DNA of 64,000 nucleotides from Actinernus sp. WN-2022 (Eukaryota > Cnidaria > Anthozoa > Actiniaria > Actinernidae): positions 23,185,036-23,249,035 of the forward strand of contig JAOWCC010001501.1 in the NCBI GenBank assembly GCA_030867875.1, written 5' to 3'. Below, one piece after another: positions 43,371-55,005 of this stretch. Both the position numbers and the translations under genes were made by a program. Under the pieces are notes generated by a model. It ran no database searches and had not been told where the DNA came from. It saw nothing but the letters and a program-made list of their open reading frames with translations. The number at the start of each line of letters is the position of its first letter. Positions within the stretch are counted from its first letter, which is position 1.

Positions 43371-45630
43371 ATAATTTTTAATGTTTCTAGATTTATGGTA
43401 TTTTCCTTTGTTTGGTAGAAAACATATATTCTTCTGAAAATCTCTACCTCACCATCCTTCCCGGATGGGTACTTGAAATTGTACCGTTAATTTGTGCATT
43501 ATATTGCATTCTAGTGTATGATATTGCATTGTTCCGTAGTCTCATAAATAAATGAAAAAGAGCTCAGCATTGGCATTAAGCTAATCTCCTGAACACCAAT
43601 GCATTATCTCTCTTATGGGGATGTGCCTTTGATCATGAGGTTAGAGAATACCATACTGCGTATAAAGGAAGCAAAGCAGAATACGTTTTTGTGTCTACTG
43701 CTTCTTAAGAAGCTGTAGACACTATGTTATCGAGTCCTATGACGCGCGTAAGGTAGTGTGTTTGTTAACATTGTCGATAAGTGGTCGTGAAGTTCTATTC
43801 GGGACCAATTGAATGTGTCGTTGGCTTTCGTGCATCTCGGAATCTTCATTTAGCGACAATTGGCAATGAAGATGACGACGATATGCCGATATGCCGATGG
43901 TGACATGTTCACGAGGCCGCGAGTTGGTCTTTTCAATTTCGTCACAACCGGCGATTTGGAGAGCTATAGAACGGTGAGTAATACTGTTATTTTACCATGA
44001 ATTTCCTAAGATTTACAAACTTGATTAGCTACAGCTTTCGCAGAGTGTGTATAACCGGTCAAATGACCAATTGAATACCAAAGTGTTAATTTTCCTGCTC
44101 CAAAGCTAAATCTCTAAATATAAAGGCTGGAACAGAAATATTAAAGGTTTGCAACAACTTGTCTTTAGGTTGGAAGAATGGCGCGGAAGCCTAAAAGTTA
44201 ACGACCATATTCAAGCGGATAAATAAAATTATTTCAAGCACTTCTATTAAAACTATGAACTTCCTGTTACACATGTAAGAACTACGATGGTGCCTGATTC
44301 TAGTTTTCAATTTGTTTCGAAAGTAAAGTGCTGTTTTCAGATTCTTTCGAGTTATATTCCCATCTCATGATGTGCAAACAATGATGTTAACGAAACCCAA
44401 CACTGCGGTTACATCGCATCAGATTGTTTACTAAATTGAAATCTTGGTGGCGGCCAAATTGCTATAGAAAACTTGCTACAAAAACACTAATTAAAATCGC
44501 TTGATATCACAGAAGTTACGTTGATGATTTAGAGGTTGATAACCCCATTAATTTTGGAGGAAATGTACATTTTCCGAGGCCTATAATCAGCGAGGAAAAT
44601 TGTACTGGTAATTTTTGACAGATCAGACATGCATAACTAATTAGGAGGCGTTTTTCAAAATCACAGGCGTTGCAGGCAGGCGTTCCCTTCCCCTCTCCTC
44701 CCCCCTACTTCCTTTTTGTCCGCCATTCTTCCCTCGTCCAAATATATTGCGGTTTCACAAATGAAACGCCATTGCAGGCTAATGCTCACTTTGCTTCAGC
44801 TGCTTCAGGTTACGAAAATAGATTTGATTCAACATTATCATTGCACGCCACACACACTGTTTTCACTCTCGTAAATTCAAAGAAAAAAGTAACGTCTGCT
44901 TACCCGAGCGCTTAATTAGTTTCCAATATGCAAGCATGATGTCAGCAAGTTTGTTATATTTCTCTGCCCAATCAAAGCCATTGTTAGAATTTTTCAACGA
45001 TTTTTTCAGGAAGATACGGAGGCGTACATTTCCATTTATTTAGCTTGTAATGACAGAGATCAGTACAGGTCCGAAAAACGGTATGGAAAATCTTATATTT
45101 TGGTCTGAAATAGGGTCACCGCTTGGAGACCCAGGTGGCACACTCCCACACAAAATCTCAGAGGGGCCCTCAGCTTTACATTTGTATTACAAAAGCAGTA
45201 GACACACGTACCCACTGCGTATCTATTTTTTAAATGTTGCGAGGGCCTAAATTTTTGAGATTTTACTGCTCTCTAAAACACTGGTTTCCTGTGTTCTGGA
45301 GACTAAACGTTGGCTTAGCATTACAACAGCAATTTCATTTTACATGAGACATATCAAACAATTGTTGTCGTTCAGAGTAATATTTGGGCCTGAATAGATG
45401 CTAGTGAGGCATACGCTCATCCTTTTCAAATTTCGCTATCGATTTTTTTAATAGCACTTCCTGTAGCCTACGTTGTATCCGCCTCTCTTCTGCCGGCTCG
45501 CTACACTTTCTGAACGTGTTCTAGTATTCGACGATCCGTCCTGCTTTCCAAATATGGAATATATTGACCATATATGGAATATCACAGGGAGCTCTCAGGA
45601 ACGACACTTTTCTCAATACATTGTTTGATA
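43371..45630. other. region upstream of cPLA2, no gene seen
   Basis: Any cPLA2 promoter or 5' UTR exons could lie here, but no element is specific enough to call. Frames such as 44670-44915 have no domain. Confidence 0.4.
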
Positions 45631-45784
45631 TGGGTATGTCACAACTTTGATAACCCCCCCAAGGAGTAGGTAAAATCTTTGATGACCCCCCTAAAAAAGC
45701 ACTTAAAACTCTTTTTGCCCCCCCCCCCCCCCCCTCATGATTTAACCGATCCCCCCCCAAGCCATAAATAATGAACACTCCCTA
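45631..45784. repeat. C-rich low-complexity stretch
   Basis: Repeated AACCCCCCC runs, longest at about 45718-45734. Confidence 0.85.
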
Positions 45785-46010
45785 AACTAAACTTTCAAAC
45801 GAAACCTGATCAAAGGCCAATCCACAGATCGAATTGGAATTTAGCGTGCTGGTTTTTGCGGAGGGAGGAAAACCGGAGAACCCGGAGAAAAACCCTCGGA
45901 GCAAGGGCGAGATACCAACAAACTCAACTGACTCAGTCACATGTAGCGCCGCGCCGCGTCCTGGGCCACAGAGGTGAGAGGCGAAGCGCTTAACCACTGC
46001 GCCACCCCGT
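45785..46010 (-). repeat. tRNA-derived SINE, family B, fullest copy
   Basis: On the minus strand: head CGGGGTGGCGCAGTGGTTAA, GCGCTTCGCCTC; body TGAGTCAGTTGAGTTTG; then CTCCGGTTTTCCTCCCTCCG and AAATTCCAATTCGATCTGTG. Shorter copies at 33010-33155 and about 21585-21665. Confidence 0.82.
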
Positions 46011-46019
46011 ATTTAGCTT

Positions 46020-46260
46020 GGCCGCCATCTTAGATCGTCAAATCACGTGACAAAATACTCCCAATGGGAGTATTTGATCACGTGATCCAGCCTTTTCCAG
46101 GGTATTCTCTGGTAGAGTTATAGACTTTCTCAAAGTCCCTTAAAACGAGATTTTATTTCCCGCCTTCGCTTACGAGATTTTAATTTCCCGCCTTCGCTTC
46201 TCTTAAAACAAGATTTTACTTTCCCGCCTTCGCTTCTCTGGTTTTAAAGCAAGTCTAGTA
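46020..46260. repeat. hairpin and three TTTCCCGCCTTCGCTT repeats
   Basis: TCAAATCACGTGACAAAATACTCC and its complement form a hairpin (46038-46085). Then TTTCCCGCCTTCGCTT occurs three times (46157-46235) within an ACGAGATTTTA-type repeat. Confidence 0.75.
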
Positions 46261-47040
46261 GAGTTCCAAAAGAGAGGAATCGCTCACTTACTTAATTCAT
46301 GAAATCATATCAAAATCATTGCACACAGAAGAGGACATTTGCAATTGTTCATCGCTTTGAAGTAAATGCGATTTAATTTGAGAGAGAGAACAACTTCAGT
46401 CGCATTACAAGTTTATAATGTGGCTTACCTGTTGATACCAGAACTATACGAAGGAGAATTATCTGCTTTCGTTTGAACGCTCCAAATTCTCTCCACAAGA
46501 AAAATACTACGAAATCATGACGAAATGGAACTTTAACAGTGATTTATACCACTCTAAACTTGAAAAACCTCAATGTTCTATACACCAGAATACTGCAAAT
46601 TTATTATTCTATCTGAATCCAGCGGTAGGTTGTCAGTTCAGACATGCGTATTCAAGCTAAATCCAGTTTTCCTCTGCTTGGTAGTTCCTAAACCAGTAAC
46701 GCCTTGTAAAAATTCACTTTACTCGCGAAAGCAAATTCAAATTTGTACGGTCGAAATCTTAATATAATCACTCCAAACAGTTACCAGTTGCAGATTAGAT
46801 GTTACTTAACTTTGATTGGAAGGTAAGTGGAAGTCATATATCATTTTATTTGTTTTATAAGGCAAAACAGCTTCCAAATCCATGTATTTTTGAGTGAAAT
46901 GACTGGGCCGATACCGGAAGTGAGTCGCCGGTTATCGATATGTAGGCTTTTGTACGCAATGACTTATATGACCATATAAACTAACATAAATTAGTAGTGG
47001 TTTTAAAATGTACAAATTCGACAGCAATTGAGCGACGATG
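46261..47040. other. intergenic, no gene seen
   Basis: Nothing recognised. Confidence 0.4.
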
Positions 47041-47110
47041 GTTGTTTAGTGTAGTGGTTGCGACGTTTGCCTTACGCGAGTAGGCGGTAGCGGGGTTCGA
47101 GTTCCAGACA
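47041..47110 (+). repeat. tRNA-Val-like SINE head
   Basis: GTGTAGTGGTTGCGACGTTT, GCCTTACGCGAG and GGGGTTCGAGTTCC resemble a tRNA-Val head, but the acceptor arms do not pair (GTTGTTT against CAATCTA). The CpG-rich sequence to 47430 may be its body. Confidence 0.5.
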
Positions 47111-47429
47111 ATCTAACGTTTTGCCGCGGTGGTCGCAGTGTGCGTTAGCTCTCGATCCCAGTATTACCGCGCGCCGAACAGGCAACCCAAATCCGAACAA
47201 AAGCTTTCGAAAAACACACCGGAGAGCTCCTTCTCTCCCTCCCCAGTCCCCTCGCGGCTTCGCCGCTATTCGCCGCTCGCGTCGCCGGAAGCCGGATCTG
47301 AAACATATAAGAGTTGCGGAGGAGGTTAGCCGGCTAGCAGGTAGGCTTGGTTTCAGTCGTTGGGGTGTCGTTTCTCCAAAGCCTCCCCCCACTAACGGCT
47401 GGGCGCGCGGTCAACACACCGTGTCCGTG

Positions 47430-48243
47430 ACGTCACCTGATTAAAATTCAATATTATTCAATTTGCGTGTTTTGACAAGAAAAGCCGTTTACCCTTTCAC
47501 GACTGTAGCGTAGGCTCTAAACTTTCAAAACACACTGGAACTCTAAACTAAAACTCCAATAGTGAAATTAATTCTCAAGAACAAACGCCATTTAAAATTA
47601 TTGAGAAACTAGGCTGCATCATTTGTTACTCTGTAATATTAGTGCCGCTCAAGACACCTCGCTGACAGAAATTAAAAGCCGAAATACGGGGATAAAGTTC
47701 AAATATTATCTCGGAACTATTCTGAGCTAGAGTCGAGTATTCCCGCTCAGTACTTGTGCATTTGTAGAGTATGTTTTGGAGACCTTAAAAAATGCACAAA
47801 CCTAGTACATAGGACTTAAAGAATTGTAAAACTCGTTTGATGCAGCGATTTTCAAGTGAATTGTGATCGCAGAGTTAAACGCGTAAACGTGGCCTGAGTC
47901 AGACGTGATTTCCTCTCTTATAACTCTTTTATATGGAGTCATCCGTCTTTTCTTCTCCGATAAAGGCAGCACTAATTTTCTTTGAAGTAAGAATGGCTAC
48001 CTGGTCTTGCATAGGCAAAGAAATGACTGAACATTACGGGTTTCGCGACCTTCGTACAAGTGACGGTTTCCCAAGTGACTTTCCAAACCCAGTGCGTACT
48101 GACACAGTGTCTTCACCTAAACCTAACTCTCTTAATGCTTCCTTGTGTAAATCCTTGAATTATTCGAAAGCAAACTTTTCCAAAGCAAATTTAAACGCAT
48201 TTTGGAACAGCAATCCAAAGCTTCTGGTCCCGGCTTCTGGTCT
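47430..48243. other. intergenic, no gene seen
   Basis: The frame 47933-48304 (123 codons) shows no domain and runs into the next inverted-repeat element. Confidence 0.4.
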
Positions 48244-49259
48244 GGTGTCACAGCGGATTTGGACCCCCGCGGATATGGACCCCCCGGTCGGCCATATCTG
48301 CTAGCAGTTATGAACCCCTCTTCGCGGATTTGGACCCCCTACAAAAACATTATTTTAATTATGTTTCCAACAAGTTTTTGTATGAAACTTTTGAATGCCT
48401 TCCTTTTTGCAAGACTTTTTGTTCGCGTAAAGTGTAAATAGTTCAACACATCTCATTTATGGAAAGTTTGGATAGTATGATACTGACGCCGCTCTGTCTC
48501 CGCTAACAATCTTTAATATATGGAATTCTCAATTTACAATTATTATATTATTAATTATATTATCTTATAGGTTTCAGAACTAACTGGGAAAAGAAGTCCA
48601 AATCGCTAACAATTTTCTACTACTTTCTATGGCGCATGAAGTAAGGTGATCGACACTGCAGAGCCACTCGCCTTCTACATTCATCTGTAGTCCTTCGCAC
48701 CTCATGTGCAACCACTGATTCTTCGCTCAATTCACACTGGATCATGTTCGAATCATGTCGTCCAAGTTCTCGGGCATAGAACGGCAAAAACAAGTTGCTA
48801 AGCAAAGCACTGAAGTAAAAAATAAAAGTTCGCTAAACGACATGAAAAGCACGCCTTGGCCCGCCTATACGCGAAAACTGCGGTAATGCATGCAGCGACG
48901 TTTCATTCTTTATTTGTGATTAAAACTGCATTCAACAGCTAAATAAGCCCGTTTGAAACCAATTAAGTTCAAAACTCCAATCAGTTAAGTTCAGTGCTGG
49001 CACGGCATGCTTGAAACGGGTCTTAGTTTTCTGTAACACGCAACTTTCTGATCCGTGATTCTCAGCTGCTTGTGTTCCTTGTTCCTTCTTTATCTCTTTC
49101 TTGGATTTCTTGTTTCACTGAGATCCGTAGATAGGCGGGTCCAAATCCGCGAGAGGGGTCCATATCCGCTAGCGAATTTGGACCCCGGGGGTACGAATCC
49201 GCTAGCGGATATGGACCGGGGGGTACATATCCGCGGGGGTCCAAATCCGCTAGGACACC
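48244..49259. mobile_element. 1-kb inverted-repeat element with GCGGATTTGGACCCC ends
   Basis: Left end GGTGTCACAGCGGATTTGGA, CCCCCGCGGATATGGACC; right end GGTACATATCCGCGGGGGTC, CAAATCCGCTAGGACACC. Both ends carry extra tandem copies of GCGGAT-GGACCCC. The AT-rich interior has no transposase frame. Confidence 0.8.
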
Positions 49260-49828
49260 GGCTTTGAAAAGTTTACAATATATATTATGCAAATACATTC
49301 AGCGACAGGATTTTAGTGGCAAGTTTTTGATTGGCTAAAAACCGACAATGCCTCAGCTCGCGCGCCCAGCCGTGAGTGGGGAGAGGATCGCGGGCTCACC
49401 GTAACCCCCACGCCTAGCTAGCAGGCGCAGGCTACGTTGTGGTTGATTTCATGAAGGGACGGAAATTAAATAAAAGAGTGAGGGTATTGTAAAACGGAGT
49501 CATGAGTCTTATATTCAGGCGGAGGGTAACCTGAGTATCCGGCCCTTTTTGGGGGGGAGGGGAGGAGAGGGAGAATGGGGAGAGGGGAGGAGGAAGAGAA
49601 AGAAAAGGGCCTGACACAAATCCATTCATTGACTCGTGTTCAATATCCAAAATCTGGATGTAGCGCTGATTGGATAAAAAACAAAAGACTCAAAACCGGA
49701 TGTGAAAATGTCAGGTCCGCGCGAGCTTACTTTGAAATCTGCACTAGCGAACAACGATTTGGTATCTGAAATATCTCTTTGATTTCATAAAAGCACTATG
49801 CTCTGGGCCAGGTCTGTTTGAATCTCTG
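49260..49828. other. intergenic, no gene seen
   Basis: GGGGAGGGGAGGAGAGGGAG purine run at 49553-49610. Otherwise nothing. Confidence 0.45.
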
Positions 49829-50045
49829 TAGTTTACTACATGTATTTGAGTTCGTATTTAGATCCTGTGTATTCAGGTTCTATTTTTGGGTCCTCCTATG
49901 TTTGCCATGTTGACCTCAGTTTTGTGATATTTTCACACATTATGTATGTACCTGCAGTTTACTGCATGTATTGGAGTTCGTATTTAGATCATGCGTATTC
50001 AGGTTGTATTTTTGGGTCCTCCTGATGTTTGCCATGGTTGACCTT
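49829..50045 (+). repeat. two-copy direct repeat, about 126-bp spacing
   Basis: GTATTTGAGTTCGTATTTAG, ATTCAGGTTCTATTTTTGGG, TCCTCC, GTTTGCCATG occur at 49841 and again, slightly changed, at 49967. Confidence 0.85.
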
Positions 50046-50459
50046 TTTGTGAGAAAGTGTCAAAAACGTTAGGCCTAAGAAGTAGTCTGGGGCCTTATGT
50101 CACTCCGGTGGGAATTTCATGATCATTTTAGTTTCTTTACAGAAATCAACACTTTGGAGCATGTTAAATCAAACGAAATTTGTCACCAATTTTTTTAACC
50201 ACAGTGACGTCATCTTTTATGCATATTAATTATGACGTCATGAATTAGCTATAGTATGATGGTGGACAGCCAATAAAAATTGATTTTGACAAACTTTCTG
50301 CACTTTTTACTGTGTTTTCATGCATTCAACTGACATGTTGGATGTAGAACGGCTTTTCAGTTTAAACAGGGTCATCTCGATTTATGCTAATTAGCTATAA
50401 CGTCAGAAACTGCATGCAAGGTACAGTAAAAGCCACTTCCTATAGTTCCATATGGGAGA
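50046..50459. other. 3' flank of the decayed gene, nothing recognised
   Basis: AT-rich. ATTAATTATGACGTCATGAATTAG (50227-50250) is a near-perfect palindrome containing TGACGTCA. Confidence 0.5.
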
Positions 50460-51300
50460 TTTCACCTGTCTACTATATATATAACAAGTTCCTCGTCGTC
50501 GCTGTCATCTCTCTCAACTGTAGCATCCTCAGCATTCCTATTTTCGCATCTTGACGCACAAGAGGTGCACATGTCAGTGCATTTAATGGCAATGCTTTCT
50601 ACACGTGCACATCATTGTTGTGCAGGTTCCTTTGCATCTGCACTTGATGAGCTCCAACACAGTCTTGGGTGCAGGAAGCAAGATGGTTGGAACAGTCTGC
50701 AATCGGTCGCCATCTTCTCTCCATCCATTAGACGTCGGGGCTGGGAGATTCGGACATGGAAGGTCGCATTCTTTCCACACAAGTGTAACATAGTTTTACC
50801 ATCTGCTTCAGGGCTGCCTCAGTTGGAGGGAGCTTCTCGTCGGTGTACTGTTTCTTGCTGAATAAGAACCACCGCATTTCCTTGACGCTTGTTATCTGGG
50901 TGGAGGGTACGTACAATCGGCACATGTAACGCTCTAGCATCTTATACACATCTTCTGGAACGAGTGCCGAGCTCCCAAGGCTTGAAAATGCATCAGTATC
51001 ACTTGCTGGTCAGCCTTCTTTAGAGCATTCCAACAGAAAACTTTGGATTTACCGCAGATAGTGCCAGTCTGATCACATCCCGTGAAAGCGTGAAACCCAG
51101 GCAACGCTTCCACAAGATCCTCCCCAACGGCATCGTACGGTGAACCTAAGGGGATGAATCGACATTTCGCCCCTGTGCCAACCACCAGTGATGTGTCTGG
51201 AGATAGTCTCTTGTAAATCCACAGGGCCAGAATCAATACACCGGTGTCAGGACTCTGGATAGAGATGGAAGAAGCTCCTCTCTCGGTGGCATCAATAGCA
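50460..51300 (-). pseudogene. C-terminal blocks of the decayed gene
   Basis: Four short frames give, in order, SLVVGTGAKCRFIPLGSPYD; LPGFHAFTGCDQTGTICGKS; ERYMCRLYVPSTQITSVKEM; CDLPCPNLPAP; CRCKGTCTTMMCTCRKHC; CTDMCTSCASRCENRNA; and an acidic end. Each change of frame is a one- or two-base shift. Confidence 0.78.
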
Positions 51301-52747
51301 TGTTGCCATGTAGGAGCATACGAGTGTCTGCCTCCTCCTGGTTGCTTTTTAGATGCTCAATTGGTAAGTTGTTGGATGACATGCAATTGTTCTTGGAGGT
51401 TACAACGTAAGCCTTCTGGGCATCTTTCTTGGACTGGAGCAGGTGCGATGCTAAGTAGATTGACAGCGATTCCTTGTTCTCTTTGCAGCTCAACAGCTGC
51501 TTCATCGTGATCTTTTCGATGACAGCATCACCTGAGATCTGGTATGCGATTGGCCTATTGAGGCCTTGACGCATCTGCCGAGTCCCCTCCTTGAGAGAAT
51601 TTGGGACGTCATAGCGGTCAAAGATAATGTGAACTTCACTGGATTCTTTTGACCTGTTGTCGATGATTTCCACGAAATGACTGTCAAGATCGTGGCCGGT
51701 TTTCACCCAGGTGGACTTTCCCATTGACTGTACTACCGCCATTCCATCAATGATGACGACATACCTGCCATGTTGCTGTTGCTCTGCGGGAAGAGGTAGC
51801 TGTTGTGGAAGCAAGTCTTCCAGGATGGTCATCAGCTTGCTCTTGCCAACACAATGCCGAAGACTGCCATCAGAAGTGAAGAGTGCTCGAGGAAACTCAG
51901 CCAGCTCAAACTTACTGATGCTTTCCTTTACGTCAAGCTCGGGTCTTGAGAGTACAACAACAAGAAAACGTGCAAAGAGGGCTATGTCATCCTTCAAAGC
52001 TGTAACACCGTTCGTTGACTTGCTCTTCTTTGTCGCTCTTGCAGTCTTCCATGTCTTCAGATTCGCCTTTTTCATCGTGCTCCAAACACTGAGAGTGCGT
52101 TCAGTGATTCTGTCTTTGACATATTTGTAAAAAAGTTCATGACCAACTTCGTCGTGCATCAGCACTGCCTCCTTGACTGCATCTGGCATGACCGCCTTGG
52201 TGATTATATTGAGCAGCTCACTTTCTTTCATTTGGAATGGATTGCTTACTTTCAACACCTCCCTCAACTTCCCGACGTTCTCCTCGTAGCGATTGATCAC
52301 AGCCTCAGATAAATCGTGATGGCGTGTCAATCTGTAGGTCTGTATACCCATCATGGCTAATGCTTCTGTTGCTAGGCGACTTAAGTCTGATGCGATAAGA
52401 AACCATCTAGCCATAGCTGCTGGCTGCTGGGTTAATCCCTTAAGACCTCCTCGGATCTTCATGATCTTGTTCACGTGCTCTATGGCATGGTCAGGACCAA
52501 TGGCGCAGAAAGGGATCTCATTCTTATTGACAGAGAAGTTCCCTTTCATGAATTCTTTATATATATCAGGATCACTTGTCTCGATCTGTTCCATCTGCGC
52601 CAGATAGAGCGGGACCATGAGGGCATAGTTTAAACGATCGTGTGCGAAGACGTACTTGGTCAAGCCTTTGAGGGACTCCAGATGAAGTTTCCAGTTACCT
52701 TCTCTAGTAGCTCTGAGAAACATCCATATACATACAACACATTTCAT
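51233..52747 (-). pseudogene. central block of the decayed gene (longest open part)
   Basis: 504 codons without a stop. Includes FAHDRLNYALMVPLYLAQM, a DHAIEHVNKIMKIRGGL block, VVIIDGMAVVQSM, IIFDRYDVPNSLKEGTR, QISGDAVIEKITMKQLLSCK and SNQEEADTRMLLH. A one-base shift near 51305 moves the continuation (SPDTGVLILALW) into another frame. Confidence 0.8.
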
Positions 52748-54226
52748 GTAGTCTCTGGCAAACTTGAACAGAGGACGCTGTGCCGCGATGTCTTGTTCGA
52801 AGTTTTCAAGCTTTTCTTCAAGTCCTCTGTCTGGAATGCACTCAATAGCTCCCTGTGTTGTGTGTTGAGCTCGTTGTATCGACCCTCTTCATTGCAAATG
52901 TAGCGAGGCGCACGCTCTCGTACTCTTCTCCATTCTCTTCTTTTTCTCACTTCAAAAATGTATCCAAATGCAAGTCACACAGAGCAGAGTATGTTATGCT
53001 GTGTGCCGTCAGAGCACGCTTCATATGATTACCCTCGAGGATCTGGTGCTTTTTGGTTGACCCATAAATGCCAGCCTCAACCCAGATATCATCAAAGCCA
53101 CTGTCCTCAATAGATGCACCAAGAGCGTGCAATGATGTCATCGCCGTATGCATCTCGCCAAGCCTGAAAATAAAGTGGTCTAATGTTGGTACCGTGTGTA
53201 GTTGCAGCTTGACGGCTTTCTCGTACAGCTGTAGATCAACTGTTATTACTGTCTTACGGCTTTCCCCCATCACTACCGCACTGATCTTCTGTGCCTGCAT
53301 TAAGACTGTAAGCATGGTACTCCACTCATGCGCAGGAGCTGCCAGTAAAGGCATCATTGCGACAGTAGTCATTGGTAGCTCTGATGTACTTACTTGCGAA
53401 TTATACGCTGCCCATGTAGGGATCTTTTGATTCTCAGAGCGGGATCGTGCAAGCGATTGCCCTACCGACCAGGCAATATCATCTTGTGCCGCATCGTTAA
53501 TAATCTCCTGTGACGAGCTGGTGTTAAGACCTCCATAAAAGGGACACTTTGGCTGGGCGTTACCAGGAACATAACACTGGAGCAGTTCGGTTGCAGGTAA
53601 GGAGGTCGATGGCAGATATTTAGATTTTGCTGTCGTATCGATATCGAGAGTGACTTCGGGTGCGTCGTTCCTTGAAATACTACCATTGCAGTCGCATGCA
53701 GAGTGTTTTTACCCTCAGGGGTATCCTCAGAGAAGTCTGAGTTATCGACACTGAAGAAGATAAATTGCTCTTTCGTGAGTGCTGGTGGTATAAATATATC
53801 ATTTTCAGTTGACTGAAGCAGAACCGCATGTGTTAGCTGCGTTTCAATGCGTAATATTCGCGTATAGTCAACGGAAATACCAAGTCCGCGAAGAACGTCA
53901 ATCATCGATCTGCTACGTAATTGCTGGTGTGGTAGGATACCAATTCCAACTTGTAGTGGGTATTCACGCTGATGGGGAAACGTCTTCTCCTCTTCATCAG
54001 ACTTTGGATCATAATTCACTTGTCGGTCTGACTTGGCATGACACATGATCTGTTGCGCAAGAAGCGCCGCCTTTGTGTTGACCTCCTCAGCTCGCTGCTC
54101 AGTTTGCAGTTCCGTAGCTACACCTGAAAGAAGCCACTACAACAGAGTGAATAGCTTTGTGGGGATAATGTCGCTCATATCTGAACCCAGTGTTCCATCA
54201 AACTGCCTTCTGGATTTCTTGACGTA

Positions 54227-55005
54227 CTAGTTTTGCACAGTCATAAATGACCTTAAGTTCGCTGTCCGAGGATTGTTTACAGCTGATTCTATAGCTGCAA
54301 TCTTGGCCCCACTTACACAAAAGCGATTTGATTCATTGCCGTCAATATGGTCAGTTAGCAATTGCCTCAAAGATTTTCTAGAAGGAGACCAGTCACAAAG
54401 ATGATAATTCAAAATGTTCAAATATGCCTTGTGTGCATCGTCAAGACTTAGTATTCTCCCCTTTAAAAGCAAGGTTTTTATGAGGTTCAAGTATTCAACA
54501 TTAGCGGCCATCTCGTTTTCATGATCACTTGCTTGGTTTTCCGTCAAGGTTTGTGGGGGGCGCACGACATGCTTTGTCCAACACGAATGATGGTATTTTA
54601 TGTCAATTGATAGGGCATCCTCTGGTTTGATTGCACTACTCAGATAGACTTTGTATAAGTCACTGCTGCAGTCGTTAACAAAGTCACACAGTTCTTTTCC
54701 CCTGTTTTCACTTTGTATGGCATGGACTGCCTGCTTTTCGTCGTGAGTTTGACAAAAGAAACATAGTTCGTTGTTGTAAGTTGCTGTAAATGTGCGTGGT
54801 ATACGTTTTGGAGTCTTTGTCGACTTTTCGCCAGGGTTGGTGGTAGAGGAGCAAGATGGAGATTCAAGTGAAGGTCTCCCAGCGAATCGAGACAGGATAG
54901 CAACATCTTTCGAAGCAATAGCTTTCTCGAAACTGACTTTCGCTCGCTTTAGCTTTTCAGAACTGACAGTGCTTTTCCTACAACTGGCATGAAAGCTGGC
55001 ATTAC
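54227..55005 (-). pseudogene. N-terminal block of the decayed gene
   Basis: Carries FHASCRKSTVSSEKLKRAKV, CFFCQTHDEK, ELCDFVNDCSSDL, KYHHSCWTKH and AHKAYLNILNYHLCDW. Paired Cys and His suggest a zinc-binding module. The open frame continues upstream through the minisatellite to 55942 only because that repeat lacks stops in this frame; the true start is lost or lies inside it. Confidence 0.75.

Larger units (their letters stand above)
50460..55005 (-). pseudogene. decayed gene of an unnamed family with PIN/FEN-like core and Cys-rich tail
   Basis: Six neighbouring minus-strand frames make one degraded protein of roughly 1,450 residues, N-terminus near 55005. At least nine breaks separate them (near 54230, 54150, 53665, 52960, 52810, 51305, 50960, 50787, 50575): most are one- or two-base shifts, one an in-frame TAG at 54150. 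In order: an N-terminal part with CFFCQTHDEK and CDFVNDC; a coiled-coil-like middle; VVIIDGMAVVQSM; SNQEEADTRMLLH; SPDTGVLILALW; LPGFHAFTGCDQTGTICGKS; a tail CKCRCKGTC-like with CTDMCTSC. The DG...EEAD...DTG and GCDQ-GK pattern resembles FEN/Asteroid-type PIN nucleases; this is inference. I recall many uncharacterised cnidarian proteins with the HAFTGCDQTG string but cannot name the family. Lack of introns and decay suggest a repeated or mobile origin. Confidence 0.82.

Noticed and set aside
47041..47110. tRNA-Val gene
   Set aside because: Acceptor ends are not complementary; treated as a SINE head.
47933..48304. 123-codon plus-strand frame
   Set aside because: No recognisable domain and it runs into the terminal repeat of the 48244 element.
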